Assembly (NCBI GenBank): GCA_963854835.1
Contig: OY978526.1
Location: forward strand, 58,957,149 to 59,021,148
Direction: 5' to 3'
From: Megamerina dolium
Taxonomy: Eukaryota; Arthropoda; Insecta; Diptera; Megamerinidae
Length of the DNA stretch: 64,000 bases
Shown here: in pieces, positions 24,480-34,490 of the stretch
Numbering within the stretch: position 1 is the first letter of the stretch
How the letters are laid out: every line of letters begins with the position of its first letter
Program-made: the position numbers and the translations under genes
The notes under the pieces: model-generated
The model's database searches: none
What the model was told of the DNA's origin: nothing
The model's input: only the letters and a program-made list of their open reading frames with translations

Positions 24480-25031
24480 TCATTTTTTACTTTCTCAACG
24501 GGTGTATTCGGAATTGCCGGAGAGGAGGGGGGTTCCACTTCGGAACTCATCTCGTGAAGAACAGCAGGAAATGACGGTTGACGGGGTATATTTTCAGCGG
24601 GAGAAGAGGAAACTGCGGTACACTTCGGAAGTCAGCTCGTGAAGATGAACGTTTATTGCAGAGAGGCACCGGACATAAGTGGTTGGGCACTCTCTATATG
24701 CCACTTTAATTTGACTAACGTCAACATCTTCAGCTACTTCCTCTGTTATGAGAGAGTGATATGCCGTTTTGCAATCACTCCATAGGGATTAAAATTGTTT
24801 TTTCTGTGCCTCCAAACTACTTTTGTCATGAGCTTCTGGGTTGATGGCATGAAAATAGCTATCAAATTCAATAATATCTTCCACGGTAGCTCTGAAGAGA
24901 TCGTAAGCTGACATCCTATTAGTAAAATCACAGATGTAATACGGGATAAAGTTTGCTAACGAGAGAGAATTGGAGGCAAATCTAGAGTTATGTTGCCAGT
25001 TCGCACGATTTATCAAAAAATGGGTTGCCAA
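24480..25031 (-). pseudogene. BEL gag N-terminal region, right of the jockey insertion
   Basis: The minus strand from 25031 gives an 80-residue frame (SAYDLFRATVEDIIEFDSYF, EAHDKSSLEAQKKQF). It continues after a one-base shift into a stretch (SLWSDCKTAYHSLITEEVAED) of the kind that precedes the DUF1759 block in BEL/Pao Gag. The frame then decays toward the LINE junction at about 24475. Assignment rests on position and general resemblance. Confidence 0.6.
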
Positions 25032-26160
25032 AATGTGCCCGGCAAGAGATTAATCCGAAAGACGTAGTCTTCCTCAGTGAAGTTAAGTGAAACCAGTGGG
25101 CAAACTTATGGGAGTACGATATTTTTATATAAAATACACGTAGGTATATGTATAGGAATATAACTGCGGGACTGAATAACAGTTTGGGAACCACTGTGTT
25201 ATACTTTCCGGAACTTGTACTATATTATCTCTCACCAAGAAATAAATTATAGTATATTTGTTCGCACTGTAGCAACTTAGAGTCGAGAGTGACTATTTTC
25301 CTCACTGGGTCTGTTCTCAATAGAAAATAGTATACAATTGTTGTTACAATTATATTTCTTGTGTATAAGCCAATACAAATATTTTGTTGCTAATGTGCAT
25401 GTGCAAAACAAAAGTAGGGAGAACGATATTTAGTAATAATATATAGTACCGCTATAGTTATAATCAAATGCAGGTACTTAGGCCGAGACAAATCAATACA
25501 CTTTATTGTTGTGATTGTATGAATATAATCAACAGTATGCTGATTTAATATGATGAGTATTTCAAAGGTGAGAATGATATCAATTAGTTGTTGCCCGAAA
25601 TTGCAGCAGCTATATTTAAAATAATTGTTGGGAATGCAATTAGTTTTGGTGTTTTTGCAAACAAACCAAACAACAAGGGAGACCAAAGACAAGTTGGTCT
25701 TGTAATCGGTTATTCCTTTATATTTATTTGGAATCCATGTAAACAATTGTTGTTTGATATTATTACTTATTTTCAGGAAAGCAACAACAAACTCTCGTAG
25801 ATAGGCTTATAGGTAGATATGTGTTATGATGCAACTGAGGTAGTGTAGTTGTTGTGCCAGACGCTTTTATTGTTTTTATTTGATGTAATGCATATATTTC
25901 AAATCATACCTAAAATAGCTTTTGACACGAAGATACAAGTATCGAGACTCTCGTAGAGAGATTATTTATTGTATGTGGGAGAGATGGGAAAGATATTATC
26001 ATTTAGCGTAGCACCTACTATTGGTTACATACATACAAATGTAGGCGAGATTTAATCGCGAATACATGTACGTATGTCTGTAATCACTATACGTATACGA
26101 AGTGTGCTCAACACAAGTACCTGGGTGGCAATAATTTTGGGGGGGCCAATATTAGGCGCG
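25032..26160 (-). other. Leader / non-coding region of BEL element C
   Basis: No coding sequence recognised. The part at about 25940-26160 (minus-strand view) begins GCCACCCAGGTACTTGTG and ends in CTCTCTACGAGAGT. This resembles, in the same orientation, the leader at 26890-26518 (GCCACCCCAGGCACGTGC ... CTCTCTACGAGAGT), so leader sequence seems duplicated. Confidence 0.45.
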
Positions 26161-26189
26161 TTTATGTTTATGTCGATAAATGAACAATA

Positions 26190-26391
26190 GCATCATTCGC
26201 AGCAGCAGCAGCAACAGAAACACAAAATACATCACCACCCACAACCTCAATATACAACAACAGCATTGAACTAACAAATATCCCCGCACTCACACACACC
26301 ACGATCACCTGGAGGAAGTAACCATCGTTGGAACGAGTCCACCAGGCACCACATCCCTCACATAAACATTTTATGGTCCTTCGAGCCGCAT
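26190..26391 (+). repeat. Inverted LTR end plus tRNA-Tyr primer site (plus orientation)
   Basis: On the plus strand an LTR-like segment ends at about 26368 (CTCACATAAACA). It is followed by TGGTCCTTCGAGCCGCAT (26374-26391), which matches the complement of the tRNA-Tyr 3' end at 17 of 18 positions. It is the inverted counterpart of the module at 26899-27065, with about 510 bp between the two primer sites. Confidence 0.65.
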
Positions 26392-26898
26392 ATTCTTCTT
26401 TATTTGTAATTAGTGGGAATGCATGTATTTTTATGTACAAATCCAAACCAAAAAAGGCAAAAACAAGGGATCACCTTTCCTTTTTTTTATTGCTGTGATA
26501 AACGATCGATTTATCTTAACTCTCGTAGAGAGATTTGTAATGGTATGAGAGAGAGAGATCTAAGAGGGAGTATCACTTGACGCAACAACAAATATAGTGA
26601 TATATTACTGCAGATGATTTGTAGATGGGATTTAAACTCAAGTGCATATACGTATTTCTCAAGAAAGAGCGGGAAAATAGAAAAACAAAAACCAACTGGT
26701 TTGATTCAAATTTTATGATTTTATGATAACCGGGAGTATAATATACATGTATACGTATCTGGTTTATGCAATTTATGTATGTACGGATTATGTAAGCAAT
26801 CACATATGCTTGGAGAGATATATGTATGTGGGTACATAAAATGCATGGAATGCACGTGCCTGGGGTGGCAAGATTTGCTCACCAATCGTTGCGAGCCG

Positions 26899-26916
26899 AT
26901 CCGGCTCGAAGGACCA
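26899..26916 (-). promoter_or_regulatory. Primer-binding site complementary to tRNA-Tyr
   Basis: The minus strand reads TGGTCCTTCGAGCCGGAT, the exact complement of the last 18 nucleotides of an animal tRNA-Tyr including CCA. It starts reverse transcription in LTR retroelements. Four bases separate it from the LTR end at 26921. Confidence 0.8.
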
Positions 26917-26920
26917 AAAA

Positions 26921-27065
26921 TGATTGTGTGAGGGATGGGGTGCCAGGTGAACTCGTTCCAACGATGGTTGCTTCCTCCAGGTGATCGTGATGTGTGTGTG
27001 AGTGTGGTGATGTGTGCTTGTGTAATGCTGCTGATGCTACGAAGGATGGTGTTGTTTATTTATTA
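26921..27065 (-). repeat. 5' LTR (partial limits) of BEL element C
   Basis: The LTR end adjoining the primer site begins TGATTGTGTGAGGGATGG on the plus strand. Similar sequence occurs at 26.26-26.37 kb (inverted) and 20.03-20.09 kb (direct). The outer boundary is not certain and is placed before the TTATTATAATCAA stretch. Confidence 0.5.
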
Positions 27066-27339
27066 TAATCAATAATATAAAATAATAACACACGCAATAT
27101 TTATTATATTTAAGTGTACAATATTTATTGAAAAAAAACGTTCTAATTATGTATAGCGAGATTTAAATAATTGCGCGCACTGGCTGTCTATTTCCTTCGG
27201 GATATATTTCGAGAATAATAAAAAAAAATCAAAACGGTCGGCCAGAAGAGAGAAATGTTATATAAGTAACAGGGTTACCAACCCACTCATATCAATATAA
27301 ACAAACAGTACACGCACGCGTCTAACTCTGGCGTAGACA

Positions 27340-27520
<181 letters not shown>

Positions 27521-27539
27521 TACTTTTTTTAGAAGATTT

Positions 27540-27696
27540 TCCATGGCAAATTTTTACAGCTTGCCGACAGGTGGGTACCGTTCGAAAGAAAAAACTTCGA
27601 TATTAAATTTGTTATGCTTCAACCGGGAATTGAACTCATAACCTACAAAATCAGAAGACCAAAAGACTAACCACTGAGCTACGGAACCCACAGAAA
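27540..27696 (-). repeat. tRNA-derived SINE, head plus short body (copy at 27.5 kb)
   Basis: On the minus strand from 27692: GGGTTCCGTAGCTCAGTGG contains a Pol III A box (TAGCTCAGTGG), followed about 45 bases on by a weak B box (GAGTTCAATTCC). The body starts with the GGTACCCACCTGTCGGCAAG block and stops after about 60 bp. Adjoins the (TA)n tract on one side. Confidence 0.8.
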
Positions 27697-27711
27697 ATCT
27701 CACATACATCC

Positions 27712-28240
27712 GCAATATCTGTATTAACATCAACCTGAAGATATTGCGAAGGATCAAACAGGTGCTACTTTCAGCTAAGTAAGCAAATGAGAAGTCCCGC
27801 CCTCTCTCGAAGAACGACAACTACATTCTACAAGTTTCTCATCATGTCTGTCCTTACATATGGCGCCGAAGCTTGACAATTTCTACCTCAGATGAGAGAA
27901 TGCTCGCAGTTTTTAGGAGAAAGTCCTACCAAAAATCTTTGCGTTGGTCGTGAGCATCGAATAACGTACAACAATGAGCTGTAATCCCACACCGCCATAG
28001 TAAAGCGCATTAAAATAAATCGGCTGTGCTGGCTAGGTCATGCTGAGCGAATGGAAGAACACGCTCCGGCTAAGGAGGTATTATATTCGGAACCCGCTGG
28101 TACACGACGCAGAAGAGGCAGACCCAATCACCGGTGGAGAGACCAAGTACTGGAGAGCCTGCCAGCGCTCTCTAACTGGCATGCTAGATTCAGCCTAAAT
28201 CGATTTTCGGTTGTAATGGTCACATAAGTATGTAAGTAAA
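27712..28240 (+). mobile_element. RTE-like LINE fragment, old copy
   Basis: Plus-strand reading matches the last 170 residues of the RTE ORF: a damaged SLEI(M)RRI region, SRPLSRRTTTT, VLTYGAEA, HRITYNNEL, VKRIKI, LCWLGHAERMEEHAPAKEVLYSEPAG and RRGRPNHRWRDQVLESL. Several stops and frameshifts. The 3' end is ATAAGTATGTAAGTAAATAAG, the TAAG-type tail. More diverged than the 14.9, 30.8, 42.5 and 50.4 kb copies. Confidence 0.85.
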
Positions 28241-29555
28241 TAAGTAATACATCATCATTAAATATCTGAAATGCGCATAACTGTTGAAATAATTGACATA
28301 CTTGTAGAACATCTTTTAGTGCATACATATGAATACATTTACATACCAATACAATGAAGATGCTATAAGACCACAGCAAGTGACACATGACTCATTAGAT
28401 TTCGAGTGGTAATTGTGATAAATTCAAATAAAATAAAAACAATATATAGGCACACTATGGTTGGCTGAGTGGTTAGCAGACGAACCTATAGAGGAATGCC
28501 ACTTAAGTAGGAGCAATAGTAATAAAATCACCAGTTTACCGGAAAATATTTCCATTTCATTTCACATTTATCACAAAAACTTTATCACAATCAACCTTAC
28601 AGCAAAATTACATTATTATCACCACTACTACACCACTCATTATCGTCATTATTCAATATACATTTTATATACAAACGTACTGTATTCAACATGCATTAGT
28701 ATTATAGTATTAGTATTTACAAGCATACGTACAAATTCAACACTACAGTGTGCTTAAAGCTGTTAGTAAGAAAGAAGGCGTTTGGCTGCGTTTCATGTGC
28801 CGGATGTTTTTTTGCTTCGGTCCTACAAATATTTCATTATATGTGTGTATCTTGCAACAATTCGCTGAAGAAATTCCTTATCTTTTCTTTTTTTTGTTCG
28901 GTGTGCGAACTACAGTATTGTGGATGGAAGCACTTTTGTTCACATTAATTTTATTAATTCAATTTCATGGTCTCTCTCTATGTGAACATACACTTAACGT
29001 GCATGTGCGTAATAAAGTTACAAATTTTTAAGACTTTCTTTTTCAAGTTAGAAGGACAATAAAGTGAAAGGTTAAATGCTTAATTTCTTTACATGACACA
29101 CAAATAAAGGACATCTTAAAGAATACTGATTTTCTTACAAAAACAAAAAGCAGGTCAATAGTTTTTTTTTTCTTTCACTTTTTTTATTATATACATACAT
29201 GTGTGTCTTAAGCATGTGTATATTTATGTACACTACATATATATGTGTGTACAAATTACATGACGTTAAACATTTACAGCACATTTATTTTCCTGTATTA
29301 TGCACGCTTGAAATACGTTTGAGGCTTTTTTTTCTTGCATATATTTTTGCTCATTTTGTACTCGAAGATGTACCTGCTCGTATTCTTCAAGAATATGGTA
29401 TTCGTGGAAACGATTTGTTAAATGTTTTTTATTTAATTTTTCGCATATTAAAGTTACAGTATCTTTAAAGGAATTTGTATAATCATTTTATTGTATTTCC
29501 ATATACAGTCTGTTCACTAAAAAATAACCTTACAGTCGGTTGGGGCCGAACAAAT
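28241..29555. other. DNA without recognised gene
   Basis: Contains a tRNA-5'-half-like motif (GGTTGGCTGAGTGGTTAGCAG, about 28457-28477) without a matching B box nearby, so probably a SINE scrap. ORFs at 28750-29031 and 29199-29468 are hydrophobic (long Leu/Phe/Ile runs) and I do not recognise them. Confidence 0.5.
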
Positions 29556-29556
29556 T

Positions 29557-30778
29557 ATACCCTGCATATCTAAAAAATAAATATGTGGCACTTAAAACCC
29601 CAAAGGGCTCATTGGCCGAGCTTCTCTTCCATTACTGTTGTGCGTCTTAAATTTTGGACAGTATTAGAATGGACCTACTTATTTTAGCCGGTTCCGAACG
29701 GCAGAACACTTGTGACATCGCTTTTTCTGAGCTTTGTCACAGAGTTCTTTTTAGAAGCTTTTTCGTGGCAAGTTGTTACTGTCGGAAGAATTGCCAATTG
29801 CTTGCCGACAGGTGGGTACCGTTTGAAAGAAAAATCTTTTCGATATCAAATTTGTTATGCATCAGCCGGGTATTGAACCACGATCTACAGATCAGAAGGC
29901 TAACAGACTAACCACTGAGCTACAGCACCCTGCATATGGAGATATATATATAAAAAGTTTGCTCGAATATCCATCTTTTTTGTTTCTACTACTTTATAGT
30001 AGTGGTGGTTTTAAACGGGATAATTTAAAGGATGTTTTTAAGATAATTCCGAGGCTTAGTATGAGAGCCATATAACAAGTGGGCGTGGCTTACCTCTTTC
30101 TTGTAAATATAATAAACTTTCCAATATTAATCCACATCTTTAATTTGGTTGTCCTACGCTGAAATTGAAGTTAAAGCGGTTAAAATTTTTTTTAATTTTC
30201 GCATCTTTGTGTGGTAGCCCCATTAAGAAGTAGGCGTAGTATGCTAGTGTCATGCCACTTTATTTCCGACTACCATATTAATCTAAGTGTCAATTATGGA
30301 TGTTCTAGACAGAATATTGCAGAAGTTACAGCCGTTTCAATTCAGTCATTTTTTATGGGAGCTACTAAAAAAGTAGGCGTGGATTGCCTATTTCTGGCAA
30401 GGTTATTTAGCAGTATAATATAACTCCACTTGTCAAATATAGTTGGTCCAGATAGTATATTAAGTGAGTTATAGCAAGTTAAAGGTTTTGAAAATGCCGA
30501 GGTTAGTCGCTTTGAATGTTTTGTGTGGGGCGTGATTATTGACCAATCATGATCAAAGGTTACTTATGCCAAATTTCATCAAAATAGCTCAATATTTGTT
30601 CAAGTTATCGTACGAACCAGCCAGGTGGCAGACAGACGTACATCGTTAAATCGAAAATTTAGGCGACGCTGATCACGAATATATATAATTTTGTATATCT
30701 CCGAAAATTCCTTCAAGTGGTTACAAACATCTGACCGAAATGAATATACCTTGCATATTACATTATGCAGGGTATAAA
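29557..30778. repeat. Non-coding repeat with inverted ends (TATACCCTGCATA / TATGCAGGGTATA)
   Basis: The left end TATACCCTGCATAT (29557-29569) and right end TTATGCAGGGTATAA (30763-30777) are inverted copies. Between them are no ORFs but a recurrent motif (AA)GTGGGCGTGG / AAGTAGGCGTAG / AAGTAGGCGTGG near 30080, 30230 and 30371. A SINE is inserted near the left end. Without the SINE the unit is about 850 bp. Could be a non-autonomous DNA transposon. Confidence 0.5.
29570..29926 (-). repeat. tRNA-derived SINE, complete copy with 11-bp target duplication
   Basis: The minus strand from 29930 starts GGGTGCTGTAGCTCAGTGG (A box TAGCTCAGTGG), then a B-box-like GTGGTTCAATACCC about 45 bases later. Next come a body of about 250 bp with GGTACCCACCTGTCGGCAAG and CTGTGACAAAGCTCAG, and a 3' end TTTTAAGTGCCACATATTTA. 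The perfect direct repeat ACCCTGCATAT flanks it (29559-29569 and 29927-29937); the end of the SINE overlaps it by a few bases. SINEs are copied by partner LINEs; the tail gives no obvious partner. Confidence 0.88.
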
Positions 30779-30828
30779 AACGATCATCTGTTACACCCTG
30801 TTTAATAATGACACATGACGATACATAC

Positions 30829-33800
30829 TTACTTACTTACTTATGTGGCCATAACAACCGAATATCGATTTAGGCCGAAAATAACATGCTTCGCCAGCCA
30901 TCTCTGTTCTTCGCTAGCTGGCGCCAGTTAGAAATTCCAAGCGCCGTCAGGTTCTCCAGTACTTGGTCTTTCCACCGGAGGTTTGGTCTTCCTCTTTTGC
31001 GTCGTCCTCCAGCGGGTTCCGAATATAACACCTTCTTAGCTGGAGCGTGTTCTTCCATTCGCTCGACATGACCTAGCCAGCGCAGCCGCTGGATTTTGAT
31101 GCGCTTTACTATGTCAATATCGGCATACAGCTCGTACAGCTCATGGTTGTACCTTATTCGGTACTCGCCACCAACGCAAATAGGTCCAAAGATCTTGCGT
31201 AGGACTTTTCTCTCGAAAACTCCAAGTATTCGCTCATCCGAGGTGGAAATTGTCCAGGCTTCAGCGCCATATGTTAGGACAGGCATGATGAGAGACTTGT
31301 AGAGTGTAGTTTTCGTTCTTCGAGAGAGGGCTCGACTTCTCAATTGCTTACTCAGCCCAAAGTAACACCTGTTAGCAAGAGTTATCCTACGCATGATCTC
31401 CAAGCTGACGTCATTACTGCTGTTAATGCTGGTTCCAAGATAGACAAAGTCCCTTACTACTTCAAAAGCGTAGTTGTCAACAGTGACGTGCTGTCCAAGA
31501 CGCCGGGACTCTTTGTTTGTTGACACTAGATACTTCGTCTTGCGCTCGTTCACCGTGAGACCCATCCGACGCGACTCTCTTTCCAACTCTGAGAATGCTG
31601 CACTGACTGCTCGCGTGTTCATGCCGATTATGTCAATATCGTCGGCATACGCTAACAGCATGACACTTTTGTTGAAGATAGTGCCATTATGTCGTAGATC
31701 AGCAGCTCGTATTATTTTCTCCATAATAAGATTGAAGAAGTCGCACGATAACGAATCACCTTGTCTGAAACCCCGTTCGGTATTAAACGGTGCGGAGAGG
31801 TCCTTCCCAATTTTCACTGCACAACGGGAGTTATGCAGTGTCATTCTACAAAGTCGAATGAGCTTTGCAGGAATACCGAACTCAGACATTGTTGCGTAGA
31901 GGTAATCCCTTACCGGACTGTCGAAAGCGGCTTTATAATCAACAAATAGGTGGTGTGTGTCGATCTGTTTTTCTTGGGTCTTCTCCAGGATTTGGCGCAG
32001 TGTGAAAATCTGGTCGATGGTGGATTTACCAGGTCTGAAGCCACACTGATAAGGTCCAATCAGGTTGCTGAACATAGGCTTCAATCTTTCACAGAGTACG
32101 CTCGATAGAACCTTGTACGCGATGCTCAGGAGACTTATTCCACGGTAGTTGGCGCAAATTGTGGGGTCTCCTTTTTTATGTACAGGACAGAGAACACTGA
32201 GCCTCCAATCATCAGGCATGCTTTCATCCGACCATATTCTGCTTATGAGCTGGTGCATGCGGGTGAGCAGCTCATCGCCTCCGGTCTTAAACAACTCGGC
32301 AGGCAGGCCATCAGCACCTGCAGCTTTGTTGTTCTTCAGCCTTAAAATGGCCGTTTCAACCTCGTCATAGTCGGGTGGTGGAACATCAACACCATCATCT
32401 GTAATTGGGGTTATCGGGCAATCTCCTCCACTGGCGGAATTGTTCGTAGCATCGCCATTCAGTAACGTGGAGAAGTGTTCCCTCCATAGGCTCAGTACAC
32501 TCTGGACATCCGTAACCAGATTCCCATTTCCATCACGACAAGAAGAGGCTCCGGGATTTAAACCTCCACTCAGGCGCTTGATCTTTTCGAAGAATTTTCG
32601 AGTCTCATTCTTGTCGGTACACATCTCTATCTCCTCACACTCGCGTCCTTCCAACTCCCTTTTCTTGCGCCTGAAAAGACGTCTCTCTGCACTCCTTTTC
32701 TCTCTATACCGCTCCTTAACAGCTCGCGTTACGCCTGCACGCAGGGTTTTTCTGTAGGCGGCGTCTTTCTCTGCGGTAGCGTCGCGACACTCCTGATCAT
32801 ACCACTCATTCCTCAGAGGCCGGTAGTAACCGATTACCTCCTCGGCAGCAGTAGTCATGGAGTGGGATATATGTGTCCACCGTGCGCATGTATCATCAAG
32901 TGGGGGAGTGTTCTGCATAAGCAGATCCGATAGTCGAGTGGAAAATGCATCTGCTGTCTCTGGTGATTGCAGCTTACTGACGTCGAGCTTTCTCTGTGTG
33001 GGACTTCTCTTGTTATTTGCGACACATAAGCGTGTGCGCACCTTAGCTGCAACAAGGTAGTGATCCGAGTCGATGTTGGCACCACGGATCGATTTCACGT
33101 CCATCACACTGGAAGCATGCCTTCCGTCAATCAACACATGATCAATTTGGTTTCTTGTACGATGATCTGGAGACAGCCATGTCGCTTTGTGGATGTCGAG
33201 ATGCTGGAATCTGGTACCACCAATTACCATGTTTCGTGCTGCGGCGAAGTCGATCAGCCTTATTCCGTTATCGGAGGTGTTTTGGTGGAGGCTGAATTTT
33301 CCGACAGTTGGACCAAAGGTACCTTCCTTGCCCACCCTGGCATTAAAGTCGCCAAGCACGATTTTGATATCGTGGCGGGGGCAGCGGTCATAAGCTTCTT
33401 CGAGGCGCTGAAAGAAGCTCTCCTTGGTCACATTGTCCTTCTCATCCGTCGGAGCGTGGGCACATATAAGGCTGATGTTGAAAAATTTTGCCTTGATGCG
33501 GATTGTGGCCAGCCGTTCATTCACAGGCGAGACAAGATGTCGTAGTCTCTTGCTGACCAAAAATCCACATCCTAATTCGTGCCTTTCAGCATGGCAACTG
33601 TAGTAGATGTCACAGGACGCTCTTTTGGAGCAGCCTTGTCCTGTCCATCGCATTTCCTGGAGAGCGGTGATGTCAGCTCTGTATTTTTCGAGGACATCAA
33701 CCAGCTGGATAGAGGCACCCTCCCTATAAAGGGATCGGACATCCCAGGTGCATATCCGTAAATCGTGGTCCTTTTTTCGTTTGCGGGGGTCATCAACAAA

Positions 33801-34124
33801 AACGGTAGTCCTTCTCCGAGGCATATTTGTTTTTTTCATTGGGGGGTTTTTTATGTGGCGGGTCCCAAACCCAACGCACAACCTCTAACCGAGGAGATTT
33901 TCGCCACTCACTTCAGCCGCCTCCCAGCGGGTGCCAGGAAGACGTTGTCCGGTGGTCGCCACATGGAGGGCCCCCATTAATAATAATGAAAGCGCCATCA
34001 CAGAGTAAGCAGAGCAAGCTATATGACTACCCCTCATTAACAAATAAAGGTATCATCACATAGCGCTCAGATCAAACTACATGACAGCCAGTGAGTTGAC
34101 TTGCGATGAGTTCAACAAGGATTG
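30829..34124 (-). mobile_element. RTE-like LINE, apparently full length (about 3.3 kb)
   Basis: Bounded by a perfect 10-bp direct repeat CGATACATAC (30819-30828 and 34125-34134). The 3' end carries (CTTA)n (plus view) and ends TTATGTGGCCATAACAACC. A 5' untranslated region of about 240 bp precedes the ORF. Short tandem-repeat tails rather than poly(A) are typical of the RTE clade. The right-hand flank is the 5' region of a Tc1-like transposase interrupted by BEL element A, so this LINE inserted just upstream of that gene. Confidence 0.82.
30870..33881 (-). CDS. RTE-like endonuclease-reverse transcriptase, intact 1003-codon ORF
   Basis: A single open frame. The product would nick target DNA and prime reverse transcription there. 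Apurinic-type endonuclease: CTWDVRSLY (about residue 46), LQEMRW (75), VLGDFNARVG (177), NQIDHVLIDG (247), NIDSDHYLV (271). Reverse transcriptase: NNKAAGADGLPAELFK, NYRGISLLS, first palm Asp in FVDYKAAFDS (643), RQGDSLSCDFFN, YADD box (743). C-terminal RLRWLGHVERM (about 933) and a basic RRKRGRPNLRWKDQ block. The conserved WN of the endonuclease is WD here; the 50.5-kb copy has WN. Translation might start at MPRRRTT, 19 residues after the first Met. No ORF1 was seen, as usual for RTE. RTE-clade assignment is by eye. Confidence 0.92.
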   Translation of the reverse strand: MCVGFGTRHIKNPPMKKTNMPRRRTTVFVDDPRKRKKDHDLRICTWDVRSLYREGASIQLVDVLEKYRADITALQEMRWTGQGCSKRASCDIYYSCHAERHELGCGFLVSKRLRHLVSPVNERLATIRIKAKFFNISLICAHAPTDEKDNVTKESFFQRLEEAYDRCPRHDIKIVLGDFNARVGKEGTFGPTVGKFSLHQNTSDNGIRLIDFAAARNMVIGGTRFQHLDIHKATWLSPDHRTRNQIDHVLIDGRHASSVMDVKSIRGANIDSDHYLVAAKVRTRLCVANNKRSPTQRKLDVSKLQSPETADAFSTRLSDLLMQNTPPLDDTCARWTHISHSMTTAAEEVIGYYRPLRNEWYDQECRDATAEKDAAYRKTLRAGVTRAVKERYREKRSAERRLFRRKKRELEGRECEEIEMCTDKNETRKFFEKIKRLSGGLNPGASSCRDGNGNLVTDVQSVLSLWREHFSTLLNGDATNNSASGGDCPITPITDDGVDVPPPDYDEVETAILRLKNNKAAGADGLPAELFKTGGDELLTRMHQLISRIWSDESMPDDWRLSVLCPVHKKGDPTICANYRGISLLSIAYKVLSSVLCERLKPMFSNLIGPYQCGFRPGKSTIDQIFTLRQILEKTQEKQIDTHHLFVDYKAAFDSPVRDYLYATMSEFGIPAKLIRLCRMTLHNSRCAVKIGKDLSAPFNTERGFRQGDSLSCDFFNLIMEKIIRAADLRHNGTIFNKSVMLLAYADDIDIIGMNTRAVSAAFSELERESRRMGLTVNERKTKYLVSTNKESRRLGQHVTVDNYAFEVVRDFVYLGTSINSSNDVSLEIMRRITLANRCYFGLSKQLRSRALSRRTKTTLYKSLIMPVLTYGAEAWTISTSDERILGVFERKVLRKIFGPICVGGEYRIRYNHELYELYADIDIVKRIKIQRLRWLGHVERMEEHAPAKKVLYSEPAGGRRKRGRPNLRWKDQVLENLTALGISNWRQLAKNRDGWRSMLFSA

Positions 34125-34134
34125 CGATACATAC

Positions 34135-34233
34135 ATCCGCTTATTTTGTTTAACTGTTGTGAAGTTTGAGAATTCAATTTTATACAAGTTTTGTGAAAGT
34201 ATTTAAGTATTTGGGCTGTTTTTGAAATGAGCG
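34135..34233 (+). pseudogene. 5' leader and first codons of a Tc1-like transposase, cut off by BEL element A
   Basis: The sequence up to 34233 ends GAAATGAGCG. ATG AGC G joins in frame to CT ATA at 40399 once the BEL element and one copy of its GAGCG target are removed. This is therefore the 5' side of one interrupted gene; see the entry at 40394-40768. A possible terminal repeat (complement of ACAGGGTGTAACAGATG, about 30784-30802) lies on the far side of the RTE insertion. Confidence 0.8.
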
Positions 34234-34467
34234 TGTTTGGTTATGCAGCCATCGTCAACAGCAAACCAAATCCAAGCAGCGCAGTCAACGTAGACAGCGT
34301 GGCCGAGGCGCTAAATACCATCAATACACATATATATACATATGTGCATCTATATACATATATTTACCTATGTAATATTTTATTTACGGTTCTTTTATTT
34401 GAGGTCTTTAATTTTATAAGTAGCAATTATTAGTCAGTCGTGTTTTGATCGCTGATTAGACTACACA
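34234..34467 (+). repeat. 5' LTR of BEL element A
   Basis: 234 bp, from TGTTTGGTTATGCAGCC to GATTAGACTACACA. Identical by eye to 40160-40393. Promoter and polyadenylation signals must lie here but I cannot pinpoint them; CTATATACATATATTTACC is the only TATA-rich tract. Confidence 0.96.
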
Positions 34468-34472
34468 TTTTT

Positions 34473-34490
34473 TGGTGACCCCGACGTGAT
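34473..34490 (+). promoter_or_regulatory. Primer-binding site complementary to tRNA-Trp
   Basis: TGGTGACCCCGACGTGAT matches the complement of the 3' 18 nucleotides of animal tRNA-Trp (the primer also used by avian sarcoma/leukosis viruses). It lies 5 bases after the LTR, separated by a T run. Confidence 0.88.

Larger units (their letters stand above)
20007..27065 (-). mobile_element. Decayed BEL/Pao LTR retrotransposon (element C), rearranged and invaded
   Basis: The minus strand carries, from right to left: an LTR-like end (about 27065-26921), a primer-binding site matching the tRNA-Tyr 3' end (26916-26899), leader sequence, a broken gag (25031-21320) and a degenerate region. An LTR end ending like the right one (ACTCGTTCCAACGATGGTTGC on the plus strand, about 20041-20091) abuts the (TA)n tract. 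Pol is essentially absent. A jockey LINE interrupts gag. Limits are approximate, and the leader contains an inverted LTR-primer module (26190-26391). Confidence 0.7.

Noticed and set aside
28457..28477. tRNA gene (GGCTGAGTGG motif)
   Set aside because: Only the 5' half resembles a tRNA. No B box or acceptor stem follows, so more likely a SINE scrap.
28750..29468. Membrane-protein-like ORFs of 93 and 89 codons
   Set aside because: Hydrophobicity comes from T-rich DNA. No conserved motif, no splice structure that I can support.
30886..33545. Plus-strand ORFs up to 161 codons opposite the RTE gene
   Set aside because: Shadows of the 1003-codon minus-strand ORF; the same shadow sequences recur opposite every RTE copy.
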